A DNA stretch of 64,000 nucleotides, from NCBI RefSeq assembly GCF_000379125.1, contig NZ_KB900626.1, positions 3,110,667-3,174,666 on the forward strand. The letters are read 5' to 3'. The stretch is from Methylosinus sp. LW4. Its GTDB lineage: Bacteria; Pseudomonadota; Alphaproteobacteria; Rhizobiales; Beijerinckiaceae. Made by a program: the position numbers and the translations under genes. The notes below the pieces were generated by a model. It was not told the DNA's origin. It ran no database searches and was given only the letters and a program-made list of their open reading frames with translations. Below, piece by piece: positions 26,482-34,531 of this stretch (position 1 is its first letter; every line of letters starts with the position of its first letter).

Positions 26482-27891
26482 ATGCCGATGACACAGCCGG
26501 GGGCCGAGGCGATCGCGGCCGATCACGCCGCCAGCTCCGCCTCCGCCAAGATCGACGCGCGCGCCGGAGCCGCCAAAAGCGAGAGCGCCGCCGCCGGCGT
26601 CGTCCATTCGCGCCTCGCCAATGGAATGGAGATCGTCGTCATCGCCGACCGCCGCGCGCCGGTCGTCACCCATATGGTCTGGTATCGCAACGGCTCCGCC
26701 GACGATCCGCTCGGCAAGTCGGGAATCGCGCATTTCCTCGAGCATCTGATGTTCAAGGGCACGCACGCGCATCCGCAGGGCGAGTTCTCCAATCTCGTCT
26801 CCGAGCTCGGCGGCCAGGAGAACGCCTTCACCAGCTATGACTACACGGCCTATTTCCAGCGCATCGGCAAGGAGCATCTCGGCACGCTGATGGAGTTCGA
26901 GGCCGATCGCATGACCAATCTCGTGCTCTCCGACGAGGTGGTGGGGCCGGAGCGCGAGGTGGTGCTCGAGGAGCGCCGCATGCGCACCGAGAACGACCCT
27001 TCCGCCCAGCTCGACGAGGCGGTGCAGGCGGCGCTGTTCCCGCACCACCCCTATGGCACGCCGATCATCGGCTGGGGCCATGAGATCGAGACGCTCGGCC
27101 GCGAGGACGCGCTGCATTATTATCGCCGCTTCTACACGCCCGAGAACGCCATACTCATCGTCGCCGGCGACGTCGATTTCGAGAGCGTGCGCGCGCTGGC
27201 GGAGAAGAGCTATGGCCGCATTCCCGCGCGCGACGACGCGCCGAGCCGCAAGCGCCCGCGCGAGCCGGAGCCGCGCGCCCATCGCCTGGTGACGCTCGCC
27301 GACGAGAAGGTCGAGCAGCCGACGCATGAGCGCGTCTTCCTCGTGCCGTCCTACACGACCGGCGCGCCCGGCGAGGCGGAGACGCTGGAAGTTCTCGGCC
27401 ATGTGCTGGGCGGCGGACCGTCGAGCGTGCTGTATGATTCTCTGGTGGTGGAGCGAAAGCTCGCCGTCAACGCCGGGGCCTATTACATGGGCTCGGCGCT
27501 GGACGACACGCGCTTCTGGGTCTTCGCCACGCCGGCGCCCGGCGTCTCGCTGCAGCAGCTGGACGACGCCATCGGCGCGGCGATCGACAAATTCGCCGCC
27601 GCCGAGATCGCCGAAGCCGATTTGAAGCGCGCCAAGAATCGCCTCATCGCCGAGGCGGTCTATGCGCAGGACAGCCAGGTCTCGCTCGCCCGCTGGTATG
27701 GCGAATCGCTGGCCACCGGCCTCGCGGTGGAGGATGTCGCCGCCTGGCCGGACCGCATCGACGCCGTCTCCGCCGCCGATATCGCCGCCGCGGCCCGCAA
27801 ATGGCTGCAGAAGCGCCGGGCCGTCACCGGCTTCCTCGAATCCGAGGCCGAGGCCGAGGACGAAGCCAATGCCGCCGAGCTCGCCGCCTGA
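26482..27891 (+). CDS. M16 family zinc peptidase, catalytic subunit
   Basis: A 469-residue insulinase-type (M16B) peptidase. The inverted zinc motif HFLEH (His84, Glu87, His88) with the downstream acidic EREVVLEERRM helix is intact, whereas the C-terminal R/Y substrate-clamp motif is degenerate (VVERKLAVNAGAYYM). It starts with a stretch of about 35 Ala-rich residues that may be a weak signal or linker. It is followed 17 bp later by a second M16 protein lacking the zinc motif but holding the R/Y motif, so the two should form a heterodimer. Such pairs include PqqF/PqqG of methylotrophs, but generic periplasmic or cytosolic M16B pairs are common, and no pqqA is visible. Confidence 0.9.
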   Translation: MPMTQPGAEAIAADHAASSASAKIDARAGAAKSESAAAGVVHSRLANGMEIVVIADRRAPVVTHMVWYRNGSADDPLGKSGIAHFLEHLMFKGTHAHPQGEFSNLVSELGGQENAFTSYDYTAYFQRIGKEHLGTLMEFEADRMTNLVLSDEVVGPEREVVLEERRMRTENDPSAQLDEAVQAALFPHHPYGTPIIGWGHEIETLGREDALHYYRRFYTPENAILIVAGDVDFESVRALAEKSYGRIPARDDAPSRKRPREPEPRAHRLVTLADEKVEQPTHERVFLVPSYTTGAPGEAETLEVLGHVLGGGPSSVLYDSLVVERKLAVNAGAYYMGSALDDTRFWVFATPAPGVSLQQLDDAIGAAIDKFAAAEIAEADLKRAKNRLIAEAVYAQDSQVSLARWYGESLATGLAVEDVAAWPDRIDAVSAADIAAAARKWLQKRRAVTGFLESEAEAEDEANAAELAA

Positions 27892-27908
27892 CATCGGAGC
27901 GTAAATCA

Positions 27909-29189
27909 ATGACAGCCCACGCCATCGCGCCTGCGCGCAGCCGCGCCGAAACCATTCAGCGCGTCGTCACGCCCGGCGGGATCGAAGCCTGGCTCGTCGA
28001 GAGCTACGCAGTTCCGCTCGTCGCGCTCGAATTCGCCATGCGCGGCGGCGCCTCCCAGGACCCGGCCGGCAAGGCGGGTCTCGCGACGCTGCTCGCCGGA
28101 CTGCTCGACGAGGGCGCCGGGCCCTATGACGCCCGCGCCTTCCACCTCGCCATAGAGGATCTGGCGATCCGGCTCGGCTTCGGCTGCGACCGCGACGCCA
28201 TCTCCGGCCATATGCAGACGCTCTCGCGCAACAGCGACGAGGCGTTCGAGCTGCTGCGCGTCGCGCTCTGCGAGCCGCGGCTCGAGCAACAGGCGATCGA
28301 CCGCGTGCGCGGCCAGATCGCCGCCGGGCTGAAGCGCGACGCCAATGACCCGGATGCGCTGGTCGCCAGGGCCTTCCGCGAGGCGGCCTTCCCCGATCAT
28401 CCCTATGGGCGGCCGGTGCGCGGCGATCTCGACAGTCTCGAAAATCTGACGCGCGACGATCTCGACGCGCTGCGGACCCGCCTGCTGGCGCGCAGCGATC
28501 TGAAAATCGCCGTCGTCGGCGCCATAGACGCACCGACGCTCGCCGCCAAGCTGGACGCGATCTTCGGCGCCCTGCCGGCGCAGAGCCTTCTCACCCCCGT
28601 GCCCGCGATCGACATTCACGCGCTCGGCGAGCGCCGGATCATCGATCTCGACGTGCCGCAATCGGCGATCCGCTTCGGCCGTCCCGGCATGCAGCGGCAT
28701 GATCCCGATTATTTCGGCGCCGTGGTGGTCAACCACATCCTCGGCGGCGGCGTCTTCACGGCGCGGCTGTTCAACGAGGTGCGCGAGAAACGCGGTCTCG
28801 CCTATTCGGTCTATTCGCATCTCAACGAATATGACAAATGCGCCATGCTGGTCGGCGGCGCGGCGACGAAGAACGAGCGCGCCCGCGAATCGCTGGAGGT
28901 GATCCAGGCCCAATTCGCCGATCTCGCCAATGAGGGGCCGAGCGCGGACGAACTCGACAAGGCGAAGAAATATCTGACCGGCTCCTATGCGCTACGCTTC
29001 GACACGTCGACGAAGATCGCCGGCCAGCTGGTCAATCTCCAGCTCGACGGATTCGCGCCCTCCTATCTCGACGAGCGCAATGGCCGCATCGATGCGGTGA
29101 CGCTGGACGACGCCCGCCGCGTGGCCAAGCGCCTGCTCGGCGACGGCGAGCTGCTGGTGTCGATCGCCGGACGTCCGCAGGGGCTCTGA
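27909..29189 (+). CDS. M16 family peptidase, non-catalytic partner subunit
   Basis: A 426-residue M16 protein in which HxxEH is replaced by LLAGLLDEG, so it should not bind zinc. It keeps the C-terminal substrate motif as EVREKRGLAYSVYSHL, including the Arg and Tyr that position peptide carbonyls in this family. It is encoded 17 bp after the catalytic subunit and should complete its active site. Start ATG 27909 (MTAHAIAPARSRAETIQ) is the first ATG after the stop of the preceding gene in this frame; a longer in-frame extension overlapping the preceding gene is not favoured. Confidence 0.88.
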   Translation: MTAHAIAPARSRAETIQRVVTPGGIEAWLVESYAVPLVALEFAMRGGASQDPAGKAGLATLLAGLLDEGAGPYDARAFHLAIEDLAIRLGFGCDRDAISGHMQTLSRNSDEAFELLRVALCEPRLEQQAIDRVRGQIAAGLKRDANDPDALVARAFREAAFPDHPYGRPVRGDLDSLENLTRDDLDALRTRLLARSDLKIAVVGAIDAPTLAAKLDAIFGALPAQSLLTPVPAIDIHALGERRIIDLDVPQSAIRFGRPGMQRHDPDYFGAVVVNHILGGGVFTARLFNEVREKRGLAYSVYSHLNEYDKCAMLVGGAATKNERARESLEVIQAQFADLANEGPSADELDKAKKYLTGSYALRFDTSTKIAGQLVNLQLDGFAPSYLDERNGRIDAVTLDDARRVAKRLLGDGELLVSIAGRPQGL

Positions 29190-29239
29190 TCCGGCTTCGG
29201 GCGGCGCTCGACCGATCCGAATTCCAACGCAAGGCGAAA

Positions 29240-29283
29240 TTCGACAGCGCGATCCGGTCCAATGATCGGATCGCGCTGTCGAA
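29240..29283. repeat. Perfect 17-bp inverted repeat after the M16 genes
   Basis: Arms at 29240-29256 and 29267-29283 pair perfectly around a 10-base loop, 50 bp beyond the M16 stop codon. There is no T-run on the plus side (AAAAC follows), so it is a stable 3' stem or a bidirectional structure rather than a textbook terminator. Confidence 0.5.
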
Positions 29284-29356
29284 AACATATGTCGCAGGGC
29301 GAGCCTTCGCGGCGCGCCACGAGCGATCATCTCGAGACGAGCCAATGATCTTCCGC

Positions 29357-29390
29357 AAAAGAAAACGGGCGCCGCAACCTGCGGCGCCCG
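29357..29390 (-). terminator. Intrinsic terminator on the minus strand
   Basis: An 11-bp perfect GC stem (29366-29376 with 29380-29390) with a three-base loop is followed on the minus strand by TTTTCTTTT (29365-29357). It would stop leftward transcription coming from the AT-rich island or from the histidine kinase gene. Confidence 0.7.
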
Positions 29391-29403
29391 ACGGATCGTC
29401 ATG

Positions 29404-29433
29404 AAAAAAGGGGTTCGGCAGACGCCGAACCCC
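29404..29433 (-). terminator. Intrinsic terminator on the minus strand, upstream copy
   Basis: A 10-bp stem (29410-29419 with 29424-29433) and four-base loop is followed on the minus strand by six T residues (29409-29404). Together with the structure at 29357-29390 it makes a tandem leftward terminator. Confidence 0.75.
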
Positions 29434-29700
29434 TGCGCCGTTGCAAATTCCGTCGGGGAATAATTGATCCACTATTGATCGACTACTCTTCTTCTTTAGC
29501 GCGCTTCGATCGTAAAGGAAACAACCTAATATAGATCGCGAGCAGAAAGACCACGTCTGTGGCTCGTAGGTAACACTAGTACTTATACCATAGGGTGATT
29601 ACTTTTAGTAGTATCGCTTGGTACTAATACTAAGCTCGCAATCGATAGCTTTTACTTTCAGCGGCTTGCCCTGAGAAGAAGATATGCTTCAGCGCAGCCG
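29434..29700 (-). other. AT-rich island, possible small RNA or small peptide locus
   Basis: This stretch is strikingly AT-rich against the surrounding high-GC sequence and ends in two leftward intrinsic terminators. It contains interwoven short repeats (TTAGTA, TACTAA, AGTACT) around 29575-29632, including TTAGTA-N11-TACTAA. A leftward 23-codon frame from GTG 29554 to the stop at 29483 would encode a hydrophobic stretch (FLLAIYIRLF) followed by charged residues, but no ribosome-binding site is visible, so I do not call it a gene. A small RNA transcribed leftward, or a long 3' region of the kinase messenger, are both possible. Confidence 0.35.
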
Positions 29701-29793
29701 TGAACCGCCTCTCGTTTCGAAGGGCGAAAGATTATGAGCATTTCCCGGTGACAGGCGAGCGGCCAGGGCCGGCTGCCCCCATTATCCACAGGC

Positions 29794-31110
29794 TCAGTCG
29801 GCCAGTGGGAGAGCGAGCCGAAAGGCGGAGCCGCCGCCATCCTCTTTCTGCGAGGAGAATCGCGCGCCGTCGGCCTCGACGAGCGCGCCCGACGTCGCCG
29901 GCTCCGCGGCGGGGCGCGGATCGGTGCGCGGCGCGATAGCGGCGGCGCTCCGGTCGTGGACCTCTATGGCGATCTCGCCGCCCTGCTCCGATGTGACGAC
30001 GATCAATTCGCGATGGGAAGCGGCGATCGCCGCCTCCGCGGCCGCGCGAAGGAGATCGATCACCTCCTCCTCCAACTGCGTCCGATCGCCGATCACGAGA
30101 TCGCGCTCGGCGCGCAGACGCAGCTCGGCATGGACCGTCTCGCCGAGATCGAGACGGAGGGTCTCCCAGGCCTCGCGGATCAGCGGATGCAGCGCGATCT
30201 CGGTCGGCCCGCGCGCCTCATGCGCGAAAAGCTCGCGCCAATCGCCGATGAGCCGCGCGGCGCGATACAATTGCGCGCCGGCGCGGTCCATGGCGGCGAG
30301 CTGCTCCTCCGGCCGCGCGCCGCCGCCGAGCGTCGCGCGCCGGCGCGCGGCCTGGAGATAGGCGGCGGCGGCCGTGAGCGGCTGATTGATCTCATGAGCG
30401 AAGCCGACCGCCCGCAGCTCCAATCTCCGCAGCCGCTCCGACTGCCGGCGCAGCTCCTGCGCTTCGGCCGCATCCTGCGCGAAAGCCACGCCGCGCGCGC
30501 CTTCCGCATCGAGCGCGACAAAACGGAGCCGCAGCCGCACGCGCGCGCCGTCCTTACGCACGAAATCCGTCTCGACGCTGGTCTCGGCGGGCGCCCGGAG
30601 CCGCGTGGCGCCCCGCCAGTCGATTCGGCCGGCTGCGAGATCGTCGCGCCCATAGCCCGTCACGCGGAGAAATTCTTCATTGGCTTCCGTCACCTCGCCG
30701 CCGCCCTCCCAGCAGAAGGCGCCGACCGGCCCATTCGCCCACAGCGCGCGCGCGCAAGCGTCGCCTGCGCAACAATCGGCCTCCTTCCCGGAGCGGAAAC
30801 CAAAACGCCCGAGCAGGGCGAGCGCCGCCAGGGCGGCGGCCACCGCCAGCGCGGCCGCGAAATCGCCGAGGAGAGCCGTGAATTGCGCCGCGAAATCGGA
30901 AGACGCCGCGCCGACCAGCTCTGCGACCCAGTCGGCGGAGCCGTAGAACGCCAGCGCCGCTATGGCCGCGAGCGCCGCGCCGAATCCGGCCGGCCTATGC
31001 GCGGCGAATTCTCGGCGCCGAACAAGTGAATTCCAAAGGGCGCGAAGCCCGGCGGCGACCGCTGCGCCCCGTCGTCGCGGCGCGCCCGACGCCTCCCGAG
31101 AAAACCTCAT
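29794..31110 (-). CDS. PAS-containing membrane histidine kinase with degenerate ATPase domain
   Basis: A 438-residue sensor kinase. Two hydrophobic helices (about 40-65 and 85-110) flank a short periplasmic loop, followed by a PAS domain (FCWEGGGEVTEANEEFLRVTGYG) and a HisKA domain with intact H-box GFAHEINQPLTAA. The ATP-binding domain looks damaged: the N-box reads DLLRAAAEAA with no asparagine, and the G1 position reads HDRSAAAIAP with no DxGxG; only a glycine stretch near the end (GGGSAF) remains. A Cys pair (CCAGDAC) follows the second helix. It may act as a phosphatase, need a partner kinase, or sense through cysteines. It lies 220 bp downstream of a response regulator gene on the same strand. 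The start ATG 31110 is preferred over a TTG 15 bp upstream. Confidence 0.8.
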   Translation of the reverse strand: MRFSREASGAPRRRGAAVAAGLRALWNSLVRRREFAAHRPAGFGAALAAIAALAFYGSADWVAELVGAASSDFAAQFTALLGDFAAALAVAAALAALALLGRFGFRSGKEADCCAGDACARALWANGPVGAFCWEGGGEVTEANEEFLRVTGYGRDDLAAGRIDWRGATRLRAPAETSVETDFVRKDGARVRLRLRFVALDAEGARGVAFAQDAAEAQELRRQSERLRRLELRAVGFAHEINQPLTAAAAYLQAARRRATLGGGARPEEQLAAMDRAGAQLYRAARLIGDWRELFAHEARGPTEIALHPLIREAWETLRLDLGETVHAELRLRAERDLVIGDRTQLEEEVIDLLRAAAEAAIAASHRELIVVTSEQGGEIAIEVHDRSAAAIAPRTDPRPAAEPATSGALVEADGARFSSQKEDGGGSAFRLALPLAD

Positions 31111-31330
31111 GCTCGGCACAAGCAATTTCCGACAATCACAGAATGCGACGAGCGCAAGACTGGCCCAGAAGATTTATTTTGGCAATCCGCCCGATCGATC
31201 GGCCAAATTTGAAAAATTATCCTATCGCTCCATGACGTTCTGGCGACGCGACGCACAGGCGCGAGACGGGCGACGAGCGCGCGCCGAGACCAACGGAGGA
31301 CGAGGCGCGCCGACGGCGCTCGCATGAGCT

Positions 31331-32008
31331 TCACTCCTCGGCGCTCCGAATGAGATAGCCTATGCCGCGCGCGGCGTGGATATCGGCGCGCGCGCCTTGG
31401 TTCTTCAGGCGCTGGCGCAGACGGTGGATCAGCATCTTCAGCGCGTCGACCTGATCGGCTCCCTGCGCGCCGTAAATCTCCTCGAGCAGATCGGCGCGCA
31501 TCACCGCGAGACCGGCGCGGCGCATCAGCGCGCCGAGCAGGACGAGCTCCAGCCGGGGCGCCAGAAACTGCCGCCCATTGATGAAGCCCCTCTGCTCCCC
31601 GAGCTCGAAGCTGAGCGCTCCGATCTGCGCCGAGGGCGCCGCCTGCGGTCCGGGCCGACGCAGAATGGCGCGAATGCGCGCCATCAGCTCCGCGGGATCG
31701 AAGGGCTTGGTGAGATAATCATCGGCGCCGGCGTCGAGCCCGTCGACCATCTCGTCTATGTCGCGCATGGCGGAGAGGATCAGCACGCGCATGTCGGGCC
31801 GGCTCGCGCGCACCGAGCGGATGATGGAGACGCCGTCGCCGTCCGGCAGCCGGCGATCCAGCAGCATCACGCCATATTCGACGGCCTCGATCGCCGCGCG
31901 GGCCTCGGCGATCGAGTCGGCGATATCCGCATCAAAGCCGGAATGGGCGAGCTTCTCCGCCAGCAGAGCGGCGATCTCCGCCTGATCTTCGACGATCAGC
32001 ACACGCAT
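31331..32008 (-). CDS. OmpR-family response regulator
   Basis: A 225-residue transcription regulator. The receiver domain (MRVLIVEDQAEI...) has the acidic pocket, the phospho-acceptor Asp in LLDRRLPDGDG, the switch Ser in LILSAM and the Lys in YLTKPFDP. The C-terminal half is a winged-helix DNA-binding domain (DALKMLIHRLRQRLKNQG, GIGYLIR). An in-frame ATG at 32035, with a GGGGAGG ribosome-binding site, would add nine residues and may be the true start. It precedes the degenerate kinase gene, probably in one transcript. Confidence 0.9.
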   Translation of the reverse strand: MRVLIVEDQAEIAALLAEKLAHSGFDADIADSIAEARAAIEAVEYGVMLLDRRLPDGDGVSIIRSVRASRPDMRVLILSAMRDIDEMVDGLDAGADDYLTKPFDPAELMARIRAILRRPGPQAAPSAQIGALSFELGEQRGFINGRQFLAPRLELVLLGALMRRAGLAVMRADLLEEIYGAQGADQVDALKMLIHRLRQRLKNQGARADIHAARGIGYLIRSAEE

Positions 32009-32285
32009 CGGCGATTCCGGCGCCCCTATGAGCATTCTCGCGGCCTCCCCGGCGGAGCCGCCTCGCCGATCATGCGCTCCGGTCGCCAAAGGCCCTGGGC
32101 GTCTTCGAACCCCCTCATGGTATAGCGCGTTACCTATATGTAAATATCATATTTTTAGCAGAGAGAGCGACCTCCTATCGCGACGGATGATCGCTCGAAG
32201 CTTTTCCATCTGGAGACAATGACCGCATAGGCGGCTGGATTTCCTATTTTTCCCGAATAATCCACCCGTAGGCGTATTTTTCTAT

Positions 32286-32324
32286 ATGTCGAAGCCGTCG
32301 AGGCGCGCTCGACGGCTTCGACAT
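32286..32324. repeat. Perfect 17-bp hairpin in the region between regulator and small gene
   Basis: Arms at 32286-32302 and 32308-32324 pair perfectly around a five-base GCGCG loop. It lies in the 558-bp gap 32009-32566, which otherwise contains an AT-rich patch (about 32120-32285) holding the likely leftward promoter of the response regulator, and nothing gene-like. No T-run follows the stem. Confidence 0.55.
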
Positions 32325-32566
32325 GTTTCCACTCTGTTTCTGCATTGTTTTCCGCATTGAAATGGAATGCGAGGGCATGTTCGGCGAGGAGCATTCCTCC
32401 CGAAAAGCGCGGCTGCAAGGTAACGTTTTGCAGATTTCGGGAGGCGCTGAAGCAATAATCTCCCGCCCCGCGGCAGGAACAGGGCGCTCGGGCCGGCGGC
32501 GCCGTCGCGCTGTTTCAGCGTGAGCGAATCTGCTAGAGCTGCATCGACAGAAAGGCTTCTTCCAAA

Positions 32567-32845
32567 ATGGCGCGCATCTTTCTCCTCTCCCTCATCCTGG
32601 CCGGGATCGTCTCGCTGATCGACGGCTTCGCCCCCAGGGCCGCGCTGGCCGGACCGAATGTGCCGCTGTGCCTCGCGATGCAGAATAATTACAATGAATG
32701 CGTGCGCCACGAGCGCGCGCGGGAGCGGGAGCGGCGTCGCTACGAGGAATATGAGGACGAATGGGGCCGTGGCCCGCACGGGCGCCGGCGCCACTCGGAT
32801 TGCGGCGCCTGGCTCGTGCAGCTGAAGGCGCAAGGCTGCTTCTGA
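32567..32845 (+). CDS. Small secreted cysteine-containing protein
   Basis: A 92-residue protein with a signal peptide (cleavage probably after RAALA, residue 28). The mature 64 residues have four cysteines (35, 45, 79, 91), suitable for two disulfides, separated by a very charged Arg/Glu stretch (residues 47-67). It is not recognised; the pattern suggests a small periplasmic protein. It is convergent with the nucleoside transporter gene, seven bp apart. Confidence 0.65.
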   Translation: MARIFLLSLILAGIVSLIDGFAPRAALAGPNVPLCLAMQNNYNECVRHERARERERRRYEEYEDEWGRGPHGRRRHSDCGAWLVQLKAQGCF

Positions 32846-32852
32846 GCGGCCT

Positions 32853-34112
32853 TCAGCCGCCGATCAGCAATCCGGCGGTCGTGGCGCTCATGCTGGTGGC
32901 CAGCGTGCCGGACAGAATGGAGCGCAAGCCGAGACGCGTGATCTCCGCGCGCCGGCCGGGCAGCATCACATTCAGCCCGCCGACGAGAATGCCCATGCTG
33001 CCGAAATTGGCGAAGCCGCAGAGCGCATAGGTGAGAATCAGCCGGCTGCGCGGCGACAGCGCCTCCACGCCGAGCGCGCTCATGTCGCGATAGGCCACGA
33101 ACTCGTTCACCACCGTCTTCGTCGCCATCAGCGCGGCGGCGGTCGGCGTCTCGCTCCAGGGCACGCCGATCAGCCAGACGATGGGGCGGAAGGCATAGGC
33201 GAAAGCGAGCTGCAGGCTCGGCCTCTCGCCGCCCAATTGCGGCAGATGCGCGAGCGCCATATTGGCGAGCGTCACCAGCGCGATCGTCGTCAGCAGCATG
33301 CTGACGACGCCGACGAGCGGTCCGACGCCGTCGGAAACGCCTTTGACGATGGCGTCGAACGCCCCTGTCGGCGGATTCTCCACGGTGAGCCGCGCTTCGG
33401 CATTGTCCTTATAGATGTCCCAGGGCGACATGACCGCGGCGACCGCTATGGCGGCCGGCGTCGCGATCACCGAGGCGATGAGAATATGGCCGAGCGCATC
33501 CGGCAGGAAAGGCGCGACGAAGCCGGCGTAGATCACCATGACCGTGCCGGCGACGCCGGCCATTCCGCAGCTCATCAGCGCGAACAGCTCGCCGCGCTGC
33601 ATGCGCGCGAGATAGGGGCGGATGAGCAGCGGCGCCTCGATCATGCCGACGAAGATGTGAACGGAGGCGCCCAGCGCCAGCGCGCCGGACAGCCCCATGG
33701 AGCGCCGCAGCAGAAAGGCGAAGCCGCCGGCGACGCGCTGCATCACGCCCCAGTAGAAGAACAGCGAGGCCAGCGCCGAAATGGTCAGCACCATGGGCAG
33801 CGCCTTGAAGGCGAGAATGAAGCCGGCCCCCGGCGTCTTCTCCTCGAAAGGCGCGGGGCCGCCGCCGAGATAGCCGAAGACGAAGCCCGAGCCCGCCTCG
33901 GTCGCCTTCTGCAGCGCCTCCGCGGCGTCATTGGCGAGCAGCACGGCCTGCTTGGCCGGCGGAAAATGCGTGAGCGTCAGAGCCGCAGCGAATTGCAGCG
34001 CCAGCCCGCCGAAAACGACGCGCCAGGGAATGCGCCGACGATCCTCGCTGATCGCAAAGGCAATGAGCAGGAAGCAGAGAAAAGCGAGACAGGAACGAAC
34101 GATATCCGCCAT
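32853..34112 (-). CDS. nupC: Concentrative nucleoside transporter (CNT/NupC family)
   Basis: A 419-residue inner-membrane nucleoside:cation symporter. The conserved blocks of the family are present: GMIEAPLLIRPYLARM (nucleoside-binding EAP motif), SCGMAGVAGTVMVIYA, and the C-terminal ALCGFANFGSMGILVGGL with TVVNEFVAY. About nine to ten hydrophobic helices are visible. Start ATG 34112 (MADIVRSCLAF) gives the normal family length; the frame continues upstream without a supported start. Monocistronic as far as the window shows. Confidence 0.92.
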   Translation of the reverse strand: MADIVRSCLAFLCFLLIAFAISEDRRRIPWRVVFGGLALQFAAALTLTHFPPAKQAVLLANDAAEALQKATEAGSGFVFGYLGGGPAPFEEKTPGAGFILAFKALPMVLTISALASLFFYWGVMQRVAGGFAFLLRRSMGLSGALALGASVHIFVGMIEAPLLIRPYLARMQRGELFALMSCGMAGVAGTVMVIYAGFVAPFLPDALGHILIASVIATPAAIAVAAVMSPWDIYKDNAEARLTVENPPTGAFDAIVKGVSDGVGPLVGVVSMLLTTIALVTLANMALAHLPQLGGERPSLQLAFAYAFRPIVWLIGVPWSETPTAAALMATKTVVNEFVAYRDMSALGVEALSPRSRLILTYALCGFANFGSMGILVGGLNVMLPGRRAEITRLGLRSILSGTLATSMSATTAGLLIGG

Positions 34113-34325
34113 GGGGCTGCGTTTCTCCGATCGGCGCGGGGAGGCCGCCGCGGCGATGCAATTTTCAGGTCCAGACGCATTCCGGCGCGACCGGCTTCGT
34201 CCATTCGGAGCGTTTTCCACGCGACCTGTGGCCTTCGCCACATCCCTCGGGAGCGAGCCGAGCGACAGTTCGGAGGCGGGCGATGCTTTGCGACCGCGTT
34301 CCAACATCCATCCAGGGAGGATGAC

Positions 34326-34487
34326 ATGAAGCTCGATCTCTCCAATTTCCATTTTCCGGCCGGCCTCCGCGCCAAGGCCCTGACGCTGGTCATCGGCGTC
34401 GCGCTCGGCGCGATGGCGCTGTCGCTCGGCGGCTGCTCCTGCACCGACCCATACGGCAACGAGATGGACTGCCCCGGCGCCTACTGA
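34326..34487 (+). CDS. Small putative lipoprotein
   Basis: A 53-residue protein. A good ribosome-binding site (GGGAGGATG) lies seven bp before ATG 34326. The sequence is an N-terminal Lys-containing segment, a hydrophobic helix (about 18-34), then a lipobox-like LGGC with Cys37, leaving a 17-residue tail with two more cysteines (CSCTDPYGNEMDCPG). Not recognised; likely lipid-anchored or a small disulfide protein. Confidence 0.6.
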   Translation: MKLDLSNFHFPAGLRAKALTLVIGVALGAMALSLGGCSCTDPYGNEMDCPGAY

Positions 34488-34531
34488 ACGAAAGACCTCG
34501 AGAAAGCCGCCGACCGGACGGGCGTGGCGGC

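Noticed and set aside
26482..29189. Naming the M16 pair pqqF and pqqG
   Set aside because: No PQQ synthesis gene or PqqA peptide is near, and similar pairs are common outside PQQ pathways.
29032..29472. Leftward frame covering the M16 3' end and the terminator hairpins
   Set aside because: It runs through two strong terminator structures and overlaps a conserved gene antisense.
29483..29554. Leftward 23-codon frame with hydrophobic then charged residues
   Set aside because: No ribosome-binding site, GTG start and no known relative; kept only as a remark on the AT-rich island.
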